This document shows positions 42,105-53,077 of a DNA stretch of 64,000 bases, piece by piece; the stretch's first letter is position 1; every line of letters begins with the position of its first letter. Below the pieces are notes generated by a model. That model saw only the letters and a list, made by a program, of their open reading frames with translations. It was not told where the DNA came from and did no database searches. The position numbers and the translations under genes were made by a program. This DNA comes from Utricularia gibba (Eukaryota; Streptophyta; Magnoliopsida; Lamiales; Lentibulariaceae), in assembly GCA_002189035.1 (NCBI GenBank), contig NEEC01000017.1, forward strand, positions 248,001 through 312,000. Direction: 5' to 3'.

Positions 42105-44596
42105 CTATCTACCACTTGAGGGTGTGGAATCGCTGTGATCCAGCTTCAGGATGGGCTGAAACCCCTGGAGGCACCTGAGAGCTTTTTCCTGTGAAAGAAA
42201 TTTGAGTGCCTGTGATAGCAAATAGCAATCTATCTCTGAGTGCGCTGCTTTTCACATTACCTTCCAACGAATCTTCTGGGCTAGATGCTGGTTGATCTCG
42301 TCCAACTTCAGGATTATTCGCAGGAAGGACGGTCTCTTGCCGGGGTCCTCCTTCCAGCAATCTTGTATTAGCCTGTTCAGAAGCGGCCATGCCTTTCAAA
42401 CATCTAGTGCATAACAACGTGAAAAGCCTCCAAGATATATAGAGGCGGATAGGTGTCAGGGAAGTATAAGGGCTCACTGTCGGAGTCCGTAAGAGTAACG
42501 CTTCAGTGGAGCTAAAAATGGAGGACGCTGATTGCCAACATATGCATTAGCAGCTTCAACTTCCGTCTTCGTGGGAAATGGCGGATGACCTTCAATCATC
42601 TGTGGACGAAGGAAGACAGGAACATGAACGGCAGACAACATTAACGTTCCGTGTATGAGTATTCAACGATAAATATCTGCTTCTAAGGAAAGAAACTAGG
42701 AAGGCTGTAAAACACGGACCTCCTGCAGTATCAGGGCGAATGAGAACACGTCAACTTTCGTATCATATTCTTCATTTCTAAAAACTTCGGGAGCCACATA
42801 CCGCCCTAAGTTTAAATAGAGGGTTAAACCTAAAAGAGCCAGAAGACCAACTGGAGTAGACAGACATGTACTTCTGAATATCAGCACACTTACAAAAAAT
42901 TTGTTGTTGAATGGCAGGTTTTTCTTCTTTTGTAGTTTTTGACACTTGTAACAGTTCGCTTAGCCCGAAATCTGCAACTTTGAGATGGCCGGAATCATCC
43001 ATCAATATGTTTCTGTCAGAACCACATTCTAGGAAATCAGATATAACGAAGAATGAGATCCAAAACTAATACAAAGTTAACAGTGAAGTGCATACGAGGG
43101 TTCGAGATCTCTGTGAATGATTGTTTCAGGTTTATGCTCATGCAGATAGTTCATTCCTCTGCAATTCACAATAAAGTATGACAAGTTATAGGATGTGGAA
43201 GGAACAAGCTCCATTGCAACGGAAGTGCAGGACCTCTAACATGCATTCTTAAGACCCGAAACAAGATTTTCCGATTATCTAAGATCTGACCTTGCAATAT
43301 CTAGAGCAAATTTGATAACAGTTCTCATCTTTAAGGAACGCCTTCTTTTCAGGTATGCACCCAAGTCTCCCTGAGCACAAAAATCATATACTAAGAGCTT
43401 ATCGTAATTGATATCAGGGGCTTAAAGAATAACATGTACACACCTTTGGTAAATATTCTGTAACGATCATCATTGGGGTACTTTGTGTCACCGCACCGAG
43501 AAATTGGACAACATTTGGATGACGCATCTTCTGAAGTAAAGAAAGCTCGTCTCTAAATGCCTTCCTGAAAGTAGCAAACCACAAGGAACCCAAAGAAAAC
43601 AAGTGGTTACTGGTAGAACAAGAATGAATGCAACGATTGAAGACACTGTATTTGCTAAATGTAAAAAACGCACACTTTATCTTCGTCGATGAAATATTCC
43701 TCACCAAGTTTCTTAACAGCAACCTGGATCCCACGCCACGAGGCAATGCAAAATGTTCCCTGAAGATTAAATGAAACAAAAAAGGAAGCCAACTGATGAG
43801 AATACAGCATGAAAAAATTCAAGTAAACATAGGATCATGATAGCTGCTACCTTAGTTATTTCTACACTGTTGGTGAAATCTAGCTCTTTGGGATTGATTT
43901 CATACTCAGGAACTTCAAGAAAATTTTGGACGAGCATAGGTGCCATCTAGAAAAATATCACACCAAAATAGATAATTGTGAGAAGCAATTTTTTTAGCTA
44001 GATGTATTGAGCTTCTTGCCCGTCGAATTTGCTATCATAAAATCGAAAGAGCGAGAGCAATAAAGAGCATCCCATCAAAACCCAAAACTTACTGGAGGTT
44101 TCGCACCATGTGCTTCCAAAAGCTTAATAACGTCATTGTTTTTATAATATATGGCATCTGCAAGAGGCTGTTCAAGTAAGGTAAGAAGGCAGATAGTTCC
44201 AAGCAACAGTATCGAAGGATAGCATCCAACAAGAATCACATATTCATGCCAAGATTATAACCCAGAAATGAGACGTGAGGCTGTACACACCGTGCTTTGC
44301 CACCGGTCCATTATATCCACCTGAGCACCCCGCCGGAGCAATAAGTCAACAACATCACTGTGTCCCTGACACGAAGCAACGTGTAAGGCTGTCCGGCCGT
44401 CGACATCACAGAAATTGACGGCGACGCCGCAATCCATCAACTCCAGCAACCCTTCCAGATCGCCCTCACTCGCCAAGTACATTAATCGAATTCCAGAATC
44501 CATAGCCTCCTCAGAGTCCGAAGGAGCAACGTCATTCTCTGAAGCTCCGGCGGAGTGCCGTCCCAATGTGAAACGGCTTTGCGAATTTGACTCCAT
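42105..44596 (-). CDS. VIK: Ankyrin-repeat Raf-like kinase (VIK / integrin-linked-kinase-like)
   Basis: Twelve exons on minus are 44291-44596, 44093-44167, 43851-43946, 43674-43759, 43444-43564, 43291-43370, 43096-43158, 42894-43012, 42720-42805, 42478-42599, 42261-42372 and 42105-42188. They total 1,350 bp, 449 residues, all in frame. An acidic/Ser-rich N-terminus is followed by ankyrin repeats (GRTALHVASCQGHSDVVDLL) at about 36-127. The kinase domain (about 150-422) has VAVKK (Lys175), MRHPNVVQFLGAV, HRDLEPSN (270-277), ADFG (289-292) and RYVAPEVF. The HRD loop has Glu instead of Lys before PxN, as in plant ILK/VIK members (group C1 Raf-like). The glycine loop is degenerate (ITKGTFCIASWRG). 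The last exon (KALRCLQGFQPIL) matches the family tail; reading past 42261 without splicing would stop after two codons. In Arabidopsis VIK works downstream of a BRL2/VH1 receptor and regulates a vacuolar sugar transporter. Confidence 0.92.
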
Positions 44597-45044
44597 CTAA
44601 CAATCAAGATCGGTTCACCTCAATGCAGGAAACTCCTTTCAGAGTAGGAAACAAAAGAACCACCGTAAAAGCACAAGAATGCCGTTTACCGTCAATTAAT
44701 AGGATCGCATCTGGGTCAAATTTATCCAATTTCATATATTGCGCCCCAACCCCTCTGTCTTTCGTAATTTCAAAATGGGCCCCCACTTTGTTCTTATCCG
44801 AAACGTATGATGCAAACACTAGTTTATAATATTTCACACGTGATGTATTTACTAATACGCATGTCCCTTCCCCATGTGTTTACTTACTACTTCAGAATGA
44901 AAGGGTTATTCAGACACCAATTACACGGTGCAATGTCCATCATGTGTTAGGCTAAGAGAGAAAATTAATACTAATGATGCTCAATTTTGTCACGCACACG
45001 GGATCTTACTAAATTTCTAAATTATCCTGTAGTGCCCACACCTC
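44597..45044. promoter_or_regulatory. Upstream region of the VIK-like kinase
   Basis: 450 bases between the kinase start and the first copia fragment must contain the 5' leader and core promoter. I see no strong TATA motif. The small frames (44587-44837) on both strands are not supported as genes. Confidence 0.4.
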
Positions 45045-45300
45045 CATCCAACAAGTTAAGATAGAAATCAAACTGATTGGAGTGCACTTTGCGACTAAGA
45101 TGATGCAATCAATGTCGTATAGAAAAGAAAACGAGAATTGTAATTCAAAATTATATTGAAATCATATAAGAGAACATCACGTAGTGTATATTTACAAGTA
45201 ACTAACTATCAGAAGAGAAGAAAATATCTTTCATAACCAATTGGTGACCACCTGCTTGGCACGACCATAAGAAGTGGCTCAACACTAGAGAGCAGATTCA
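45045..45300 (-). repeat. Copia LTR/3'-end fragment, inverted relative of 51830-52095
   Basis: The reverse complement of 45053-45300 follows 51835-52090 base for base with moderate divergence: the TTGATTTCTATCTTAACTTG end, the TTACAATTCTC block and the CCACTTCTT start, with the purine-rich GAGGGGGTCA tract alongside. It belongs to a copia element otherwise gone from this side. Confidence 0.7.
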
Positions 45301-45372
45301 ATCTTGACCCCCTACTAGTTATGTAGGCTACTTGTGAAAATTGGGTTGTTTTGCATTGTGGGGAAAGTAAAC

Positions 45373-45472
45373 AATCTTGCCATATAAACAAAACTCTTGC
45401 CACGTAAACAATACTCTTGTCTACTAAGTAAGACTCCTGCCTATTAATCAAGACTCTCACCTATTAAGTAAG
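45373..45472. repeat. Five 20-bp tandem repeats
   Basis: Consecutive 20-base units such as ACTCTTGCCACGTAAACAAT and ACTCTTGTCTACTAAGTAAG, five in all, 45373-45472, with up to about eight differences between distant units. A second duplication (CGACAAGAT...GTGATC) of about 56 bases follows at 45500-45595. Confidence 0.85.
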
Positions 45473-45739
45473 AGACTATGGTGAAAGTTTATTCCTTTAT
45501 TTCGACAAGATCCACTAATTATGCATTCAGTGCTTGTGATCCCTTTGCTCGGACAAGATTCATCAATTACGCATTCGATGCATGTGATCTTATAATTGAG
45601 AACGATGAATTTTTTTAATTTTTAAATTAATATAGTACTCATAAAATAAATTAAAAATTAGGTTAATTCAATTATAAATATACTCTTCAATCAAGATCAA
45701 TTATGTTTCTTTCTCCATTGAAAAATTTGATGACACAAT

Positions 45740-48340
45740 GGCATCTATTTCTCTTCCAATACATGATTTTGATTCTTCATCTTTTAAATAAAAACATGAG
45801 CCAGTGACAATTGGAAACACTGATGAAGATGGGTTTCAAGAAAATTTTGATACTATTAATCAATTGCTACGAGTTTCTGTTTTACATGCAGCAAGTTTGA
45901 GTATCAGTTTTCAGGTAATGCTTTCGAAAAACTGGCTATTTTATTTCAAAGGGAAGAGTCGATGTTGGCCAATGAATTGTCTACTAAATGAATATATATG
46001 AACTATGATCTTGATAATCGTGTTTCGGAATTAAGATTGAGATTTAAATCTAAAGAGGAAGCTTATTTTTGTATTCGTCATTGGCATACAAAGAAGCATT
46101 TTCAATTTTGTGTCGTTGAAAGTAAATCAAAGTATCTAGTGTTAAAATATTATTCTGCTTTAGCAACTCAATGTGAGTTTCGTATTTGTCTCTATGAATC
46201 GAAACGAGATGGGATCTGGTAGTTCAATGTTTTTTATCCTCATACTTGTAGAAGTAGAATTGGGGGAAACAAACATAGAAACATTTCTGTAAGTTTCATT
46301 GGACGAGATTTGATAGATTATATTTGGAATATGCAAGGTTATATGATTTATTATTATTTATTTTTGGTTCAATTAGCATTATTTTTTAAAATTTATTTAT
46401 TTATTTTAGAGATGACGGTTAGTAAGTCAATTGTTGAAATACAAATCAGGTACAATTATATTATTGATTATGAAAAGCCTGGTTTGATATTAAACATGTA
46501 TTTGAACTTACTCATGGATCTTGGGAATCATCAATGAATAAATTGCCTCGTCATATGTTTACGCTTCAAGTGACAAATCCGGGGACAATTGTAAAATGAT
46601 CGGTTTATGATACGCAATCGCATCCAGATCATAAGATATTTCAGTATTTTTTTTTGGGCTTTTAAGCCTTGTGTAAAGGCATATCAATTGTGTGCCCCGG
46701 TCTTTTCAATTGATGCAACACATCTTTATGCACGATAATATTTCTACTCTCGTATAATGTTGGGCATATTATACCTGTTGCATATGCCCTTGTGGATGAT
46801 AAAATCTTGAATATTATTATTGGTTTATTGAGCAATTAGATTATTTTATTATTCAACAACAAGCTGGTACAATTATTTCTGATAGACATGCGGATATATT
46901 GGAAGTTGTGAGTTCTGAAAAGGCATTCAGTACTGGCAGGCTTCATCATTGATGGTGTCTTGTATATTTTGTGTCTAATTTTAACAAGTTGGCAAAAAAT
47001 AAGAAACTGAAAAATTGTTTATATGCCGCTGGTGCTACTCTAAATTTGGTGAAATTCCAGTTACATAAATGAAATAATGACTTATCAACCAACAGCAGAA
47101 TGGTTAAATTGTGTGGAGATTTTAAACAACATGGATAAATGGGCAAATGCATACGATAATGGTAAGCATCACAGATATTTGACGACGAATCAAGTGGAAT
47201 GCATGAATGGTGTGTTCAAACAAATACGAAGATATCGCATATGCAGTATTGTAGATTCTACTTTTTATTGGACTCGAACAATGTTTATTAAAATACGGCA
47301 AGAGATCGCTCATTTCAATGATAATAGAGAGGTAAATTATGTTATTTTTACTAATTAAATTTTTTTTTTTAGATGTTTACAGATGAGACGAACTTATGGT
47401 TTCATAAACAACAACAAAAGGTGATGTGACCCACTAATCTATAGAGATTAGCAGCCCACGAACAAGAGTTGATTTTGAAGCTTAGAAAGGAACCCACCTA
47501 AGTTTACCCTCAAAAGAATGAATTTCTTACAACCAGACTTCGAAACAAAGAAAAATAGGAGCCACACTTCAGAAAAGAGAAGGGATTGGAAGTGATAATC
47601 CTAGGACGCTACAAGCTCAAAGCTTGATAAGTCAAGAGTGTTCAAGCACTCAAAGAAGAAGAGTATCCTCACAGTATACATGAAAATGAACTAAAGGTCC
47701 AAAAAGAGTACATCTCTATAGTATTTATACTCTAGGATTGAGCTCTAACATTACTTGGCCCAAACTAAACGAAATAGAAAAGTCTAACAAGCCCAATGCT
47801 CTAAGGTGAATTCACCTTCAAGTAGTTGAACTCCTTTGATGGGATGTCTTCAAGTCCATGTTTGATTCCGATAGTACTGAGTGGAACCTTAAGTGTATCT
47901 TCAAGCATCTTGCTCTTGCTTCTAGTCATCGGTCCTGATGGAATGATCTTTGTCTCTAATGTGTTCACTTGGACAAACTCCTCATTATTTTTTAAATACA
48001 CTTTATTATCTTCCTGGGGCTCATCAAAAGGTAGGACGTTATCAATTGTATTATCGGGATCTTGACCGACTTGTATGTTCTGTTTACGTCGTCAGCAGAA
48101 AACATGCTAAGCGGAACCCACAAACTGTTGACTAACAAGCCCAAACATGTACATGTGGAAAGTGGTTGATATATCATCTTCCTTGCGCTCATGCTCTGAA
48201 ATGTGGGAAAATGTGTCGAATGCCATTAAATCAAATGGTCATTTGAGAATCGACCTTGAATTTGTTACAAATGCAGTATGGTGACAAAGTTTTACAAGAT
48301 TTAGGCCAAGAAGATGAATGACTAGAGGTTCAATGGTACT
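45740..48340 (+). pseudogene. MULE transposase, copy B (interrupted by a solo LTR)
   Basis: MASISLPIHDFDSSSF opens at 45740. The DNA-binding block RLRFKSKEEAYFCIRHWHTK is in an open stretch (45998-46222). The catalytic start FSIDATHLYA lies at about 46703-46732 (Asp codon 46712), followed by GHIIPVAYALVDD, IISDRHADIL and CLVYFVSNFNKLAKN (DDE core). VECMNGVFKQIRRYRI (47195-47245) precedes the solo LTR. After it, QLYYRDLDRL and the SWIM zinc finger (TCTCGKW...HLPCAHALKC-like, about 48147-48215) complete the protein. Several stops and frame breaks are present. Copy A at 415-2240 has the same order. This is the better preserved copy and the reference for the family here. Confidence 0.85.
47422..48026 (-). 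mobile_element. Solo LTR of a gypsy-like element, target duplication AAAGG
   Basis: 605 bp, TG...CA, flanked by AAAGG at 47417-47421 and 48027-48031. The MULE protein frame continues on both sides (WFHKQQQK / GRYQLYYRD). Read on minus, the first ~230 bases are an open frame DEPQEDNKVYLKNNEEF...GPMTRSKSKMLEDT ending in a stop near 47802. This is the usual C-terminus of gypsy pol (GPMTRxRxK), so pol must have run into the 3' LTR in the parent element. A TATA box follows (AGTATAAATACTA, about 47718-47735). Confidence 0.9.
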
Positions 48341-49335
48341 TTATCACAATAAACGTCAAGAGAAACACGGACGAGGCCGACATTGTGGCACTCAAATACC
48401 AAATAAAATGGATGAATAATGTGTTTTGTGATTTCTAATATTGTTTTTGTTCTATTTGAATATCATTTTAATAAATTGATAAGTGTGGTAACACTAGAAA
48501 TAATTATGAAATTCTCTGAAAATTTAAATAATATTTAAACAATACTTGAAAAATTCAGAAAAATAATATCAAAAATATTACTCAGATTAATTACATTTAT
48601 ATTTATATCTAAATATCAACTTAATATTATTTATTAACTTTATATAATAAAGTTAATATTATATTTTTTTTATCATTTTGTAGATAAACAATATTTTGAT
48701 TACTTTATTAGCCTTAGTCTTTGTTTATGGACGACGTGCACACACGTGATGTGGCATTCGGGAGGGGTAGGTTCCCCCTCTCAGAGTGGGGTGTGGCATG
48801 GGATGTGGTGACAGGACGGCAGCGAGCAAGATGGCGAGGCAATGCTGTGCACACACGATGCTAGCATGACCTCCCGTATGTTCTCTTTGCACTTCACCAC
48901 TTGCACGTGCGGAAGCTTGCCATGGTGAGGAGTGCTGGGCATGGCGAGGGAGATGGTGAAGTGTTGCCGCACATGCATTAACAATATATATATTGTTTGG
49001 AAATATAAATAATATTTTGATTAGTTTGTATCAATTTTAGATATCTCAAATTAGTTACATTAATATTATATTTATATTTATATCTAAATATCATCTTAAT
49101 AATATTTATTATATTTATATAATAAAGTTAATGTTAGATTTGTTATCATTTTTAGAAATATAAACAATGTATTAATTAGTTCATTGTCACTTGTATATAT
49201 CTCAAACTAATTACATTAATACTGAATTTACATACTAAAGTTAAAAACAATATTTTGAAGCTAATTTAAAATTATAAAGTTTGGATTAGTTTGAAAAAAA
49301 ACAATAAAACTAATTTAAAATAAAAATTACAAATA
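48341..49335. other. AT-rich spacer between transposase and PMD gene of MULE copy B
   Basis: Mostly AT-rich, with a GC-rich insert at about 48730-48980 that contains no recognisable domain. The flanks of the insert (48560-48690 and 49015-49140) are similar to each other (ATATCTAAATATCA, TTTATATAATAAAGTTAAT), so a tandem or target-type duplication is possible. No gene seen. Confidence 0.5.
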
Positions 49336-49349
49336 TTTAGACATTCAGT

Positions 49350-51490
49350 CTTCTACTCATGCTCATCATCTTCTTCCGCACCCCTATTGCACCTAACATC
49401 AATATTAGAAGTAGGAACAATCAAGTTAGGCCTAGGAGGAATGGGTGGAGTCGTAAACTGTCCATAAGCCCAAGGAGAAGTCATCCTCGCCATTGAAGAA
49501 AAACCCATGTTTTGCCCTCCAACATGTGACAACGTCTGAAATACATGAGGTGGATTCCATGGTGCTGGGTGCTAAGGCATTTGGTGATGAGTAAATTGTC
49601 CATGAAAAGACTCCTGTGTCGAATATACCGGCATCGAAGGAGTAGCAAACCATGAAGATGAAACGAACTCCTCTGAGGGATATGATGAGCTACAAGGGGT
49701 TGTGAGAACGTGTATGCTGATGTGATTCTCAAGTAGGCTCTGTATGCATCATTGGCCAATATGAAATACCAAATAGTTAATTGTGCATTTGGTGAGAGGC
49801 TATCTCAGCTAACTGCCTCATCATGTTTGAATCCGCAGATGTCATATTTGCCATATGATGAAATTGTGATGCCTACATATTGAATCATCAAATCAAATTT
49901 ATTATTATCGTAAATAATAGTATAAACATGTAGTCTTATTGCATAAGATAGAGGCTATACCACTCCACCTAACCATCTAGTACTGAATTCTGTAGGGGTG
50001 TTGTCAAGAAATCTTATTGCCACCCTTTCATATCACTCATAATATTTCTTCTCAGAGACTACATAGCCATTAGAGTGATATAGATGGTCCATCAGAGCAT
50101 TCCAAGTCTCAAAAAATTGAATATTTCTTGATTCCCAACTCTGATCCTTTGCAGTCCAACAACTTGGTGGATGATCAATCAGATTGGCTGGTATACATAA
50201 CGGTAACCCAAATTGACGAAAAACTCTATGAATATTCTGATACTCAACAATCCCAAAAAACAGTAAGGGCCCACAATATGTCCAAATCTTATTATGTAAA
50301 AATTGTTATTTAAGCAATCATAAATAAAAAGGATGCTTTGAATAAAGTTACCTTATGGTGTCCAATAAGATCTAAAATATCTTTACAAATAAGAAGTTGA
50401 TTGTGAGATGTAGTCATTCTATTCATAATTGTAGTGTACCTTTCATATTAAAGAAGAATAATTAGCAAATAAAGTGAATTATATTTCTATCATAAAGAAA
50501 TTAGTACCTCAAATCATAAATCATACGACATGCTTGATTGTATGATACATCCGGAAAATGCATACGATCTATGGGTGATAGTGTTTGAATTTAACTCCAA
50601 GTCCATAACTGAAAAAGTAATCATAAATCATTTGAAAAAATTAAAAAATAATAATTTTCATTAACAAACTTATAAAAGTCGAATAGGGCCGCCAATGGTC
50701 TCTCTTCCAATTATGCATCCTTCACTCAAGCTACGATACAAGTAAGTTAAAACTGCTGAATTCCAACTGAGTACCCTATTTCTTCATCATTTTTTATTAA
50801 ATCTAGATAAGAAAGACAACATTCATTGCCTTTTGCATTAGGAAAAAAAACCCTACAAATGATCAACGCAGCAATACAACGGACATATCTTATATAAAAA
50901 AAATAGTGATAATACTTTAGTGAATGTAAATATATAAATAAAAATTAATATCAATTACCTTAGTATATTTTGTGATCTGAATCAACATCAACTTTCTTTC
51001 CAAATTCCTTAACATAATCTCTAAATTATGGAAACGAAAATTTAGTTGCACTTCTCAGCTGAGGCTCTCTCCATCCAAATCTGTTTTGAAGAAATTCTAA
51101 CCATTCATTTACATTCCGAGATGTACTTCTGCTATAGATGGCATCGCCACCCACTTGAAGTCCCCAAATGATGGAGACATCCTGCAATGTAATTGTTGCC
51201 TGCAAAAAAAAAAAATTAAGAATTTTCTTAAGAAATGTAGTTAAAAAAATAAATATAAAAAAGATTCTCTCCACAGATTAAATGAAATGCTCTTGTTTAT
51301 GGACGCCATCTTTCTATCAATGATGTTAATAAATGGTAATCATATTGAATTCTACAAGTCTTCAGAACTCCATAAAATCTCCATTGGGCAAGAATTTGAG
51401 CAATAGCAGTGGGGGGTTCTAACTTATGTAAAATGTTATCCCAATGTTTAAATGTATAAACATTATTCAAATCTTTACGATTCAAAATTC
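49350..51490 (-). pseudogene. Plant mobile domain (MAIN-like) gene, copy B, passenger of the MULE
   Basis: From 51485 the minus strand reads FKHWDNILHKLEPPTAIAQI, LLTSLIERWRP, then ATITLQDVSIIWGLQVGGDA and RNVNEWLEFLQNRFGWREPQ, the signature order of the plant mobile domain (…LVERWRPET…TITLQDV…GL). Probable introns separate blocks. The C-terminus is proline-rich (MARMTSPWAYGQFTTPPIPP) and ends in an acidic EEDDEHE before a stop near 49350. Frame breaks exist between blocks, so integrity is doubtful. It is convergent with the transposase (tail to tail), the same arrangement as copy A. PMDs (MAIN, MAIL1) are known in host silencing/meristem genes and as transposon passengers. Databases sometimes mislabel such proteins as phosphatase PP7 long-form homologues. 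Confidence 0.8.
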
Positions 51491-51699
51491 AACTCGAAAT
51501 ATACTGATCTCGCTTGGTAAGCGAGACTCTTGCTTATGTGTAGTGCATTTTATCATTCGCATTGTAGTCCAATTTCCTCACTGTTTATAAAAATTAGTCT
51601 ACATAACCATTTTTACCCCTTAAGTGGGGAGGCAATGCAAACAAAGTTTGATAACAATATAATGGAATAAAGAGGAATTTACTGCTTTAGTGAAAATAT

Positions 51700-52095
51700 C
51701 GGTGATATTATGATTTGGAGATAATATATGTCATCCAGACAACAACTTGTCGATATTTTCACCAAAACATTAGATTACTCTCCATTCCGTTCTAAGCTTG
51801 GTTTGTGTCCCACCTCCCCGCTTGAGGAGGGGGTCAGACAAAACCTGCTCTCCATGCTAAGCCACTTCTTCCCAAACACGTGATCATCAGTTGGTTACGG
51901 GAGATATTTTATTCTTTATGATAATTAGTTAGTTGCTTATAAATATACATTAGTTGATGTTTTCTTGTGTGACTTTGATACAATTTTAAATTACAATTCT
52001 CATTCTCTCTTCTACACAATATCAATTGAATCGTCTCAATTGTAGAGTGCATTCCAATCAGTTTGATTTCTATCTTAACTTGTCCTAGCTACAAG
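51700..52095 (+). mobile_element. Copia 3' end: pol C-terminus and LTR fragment
   Basis: YMSSRQQLVDIFTKTLDYSP (about 51728-51785) is a copia pol C-terminus, followed by RSKLGLCPT, the purine tract GCTTGAGGAGGGGG and about 260 bases of LTR with ATAAATATA. The LTR is the inverted counterpart of 45045-45300. It ends about 125 bases before the GPI8/PIG-K stop codon. Confidence 0.75.
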
Positions 52096-52221
52096 AAGTA
52101 AATCAAGTCTTGGAATGTTAATCCCTGTTCAATTAGGACGAAGATGGTTGGGGTTTCAAAGGCCCAAAATATTCTTTGAAGTACGTTTCTCTACTACAAG
52201 GCAGGATTTGCTGGAGTAGCA

Positions 52222-53045
52222 TCAGATTCGAGGGGAAAGCCAAGAAGCAAATGCTACCAGCGGGGGCATGAGTAATAGGCCACACTTCACTAACCTTTCT
52301 GTTTCAGAGTTCCAAGTTTGGGAGAATGGGCACCTAACTTGTGCATCCTGCAAGGCAACACACGCATCAGTTGTACTAGAACCCTATGACCGGATGTTAG
52401 GTGATGAGATGATTGAACGCTACAAGTGACGCGGGGTGAATAACAAAAACTCACAGCAGCTTTAGGAATGATGGGATCTTGCTGAAGATCGAGGTCTTCG
52501 AGAGCTCTTCGGGTGTCAGGTTCCTGGAAAGAGGACTGAATTTTCGGGTCCTTCAAGCGTTTGGCAGGAAGGAGATACGGGGACTCTGTGATTATTGTTT
52601 CCATGACGGAGCCAAAGAAGTTGGTCACAGGAACCTAATGTTCGTTGCCGACGCAGATTAGGAAGCTGGTTTCTTTTTTTATTATATTTGAAAATCCTGA
52701 ACAAAAGCCTCCCAGAATTGTATGTACCTCATCCAACCGCCGTTGGTACAGATCTGTTCGATAATATGCAGTCGACATCAGCAGGCTGGGTTTGTAGGAT
52801 CTGAATAGGCTGCAAAAAGAATGGTTTCGTGTGAGAAAGACACATACAACAACCATCATAAAATTTGCTTGGGTAATGCTTTAGTTCATTTTCCTATACC
52901 TGCTTAGCGATGCATTGTCGTGCATATTTAATCTCTCAAAGAAAGCAAGGGTATAGAATGTGAAACGGTCCACAACAGAAACACCAACCTATCAAAGGAT
53001 GTAAATCTTGTTGTACGAATGAGAACTCAAAACGTCAGTGCTTAC

Positions 53046-53077
<32 letters not shown>

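Noticed and set aside
42255-42261. Stop codon two codons after TGGAAG in the kinase gene, suggesting an early end
   Set aside because: A GT donor at this point and an exon at 42105-42188 reproduce the family C-terminal tail (KALRCLQGFQP), so the spliced form is preferred.
49350-51490. Reading the PMD gene as a protein phosphatase 7 long-form homologue
   Set aside because: No metallophosphatase motifs are present. The label comes from the shared plant mobile domain only.
45600-51600. Terminal inverted repeats of MULE copy B
   Set aside because: No pairing comparable to copy A was found. The ends seem lost to the flanking copia fragments.
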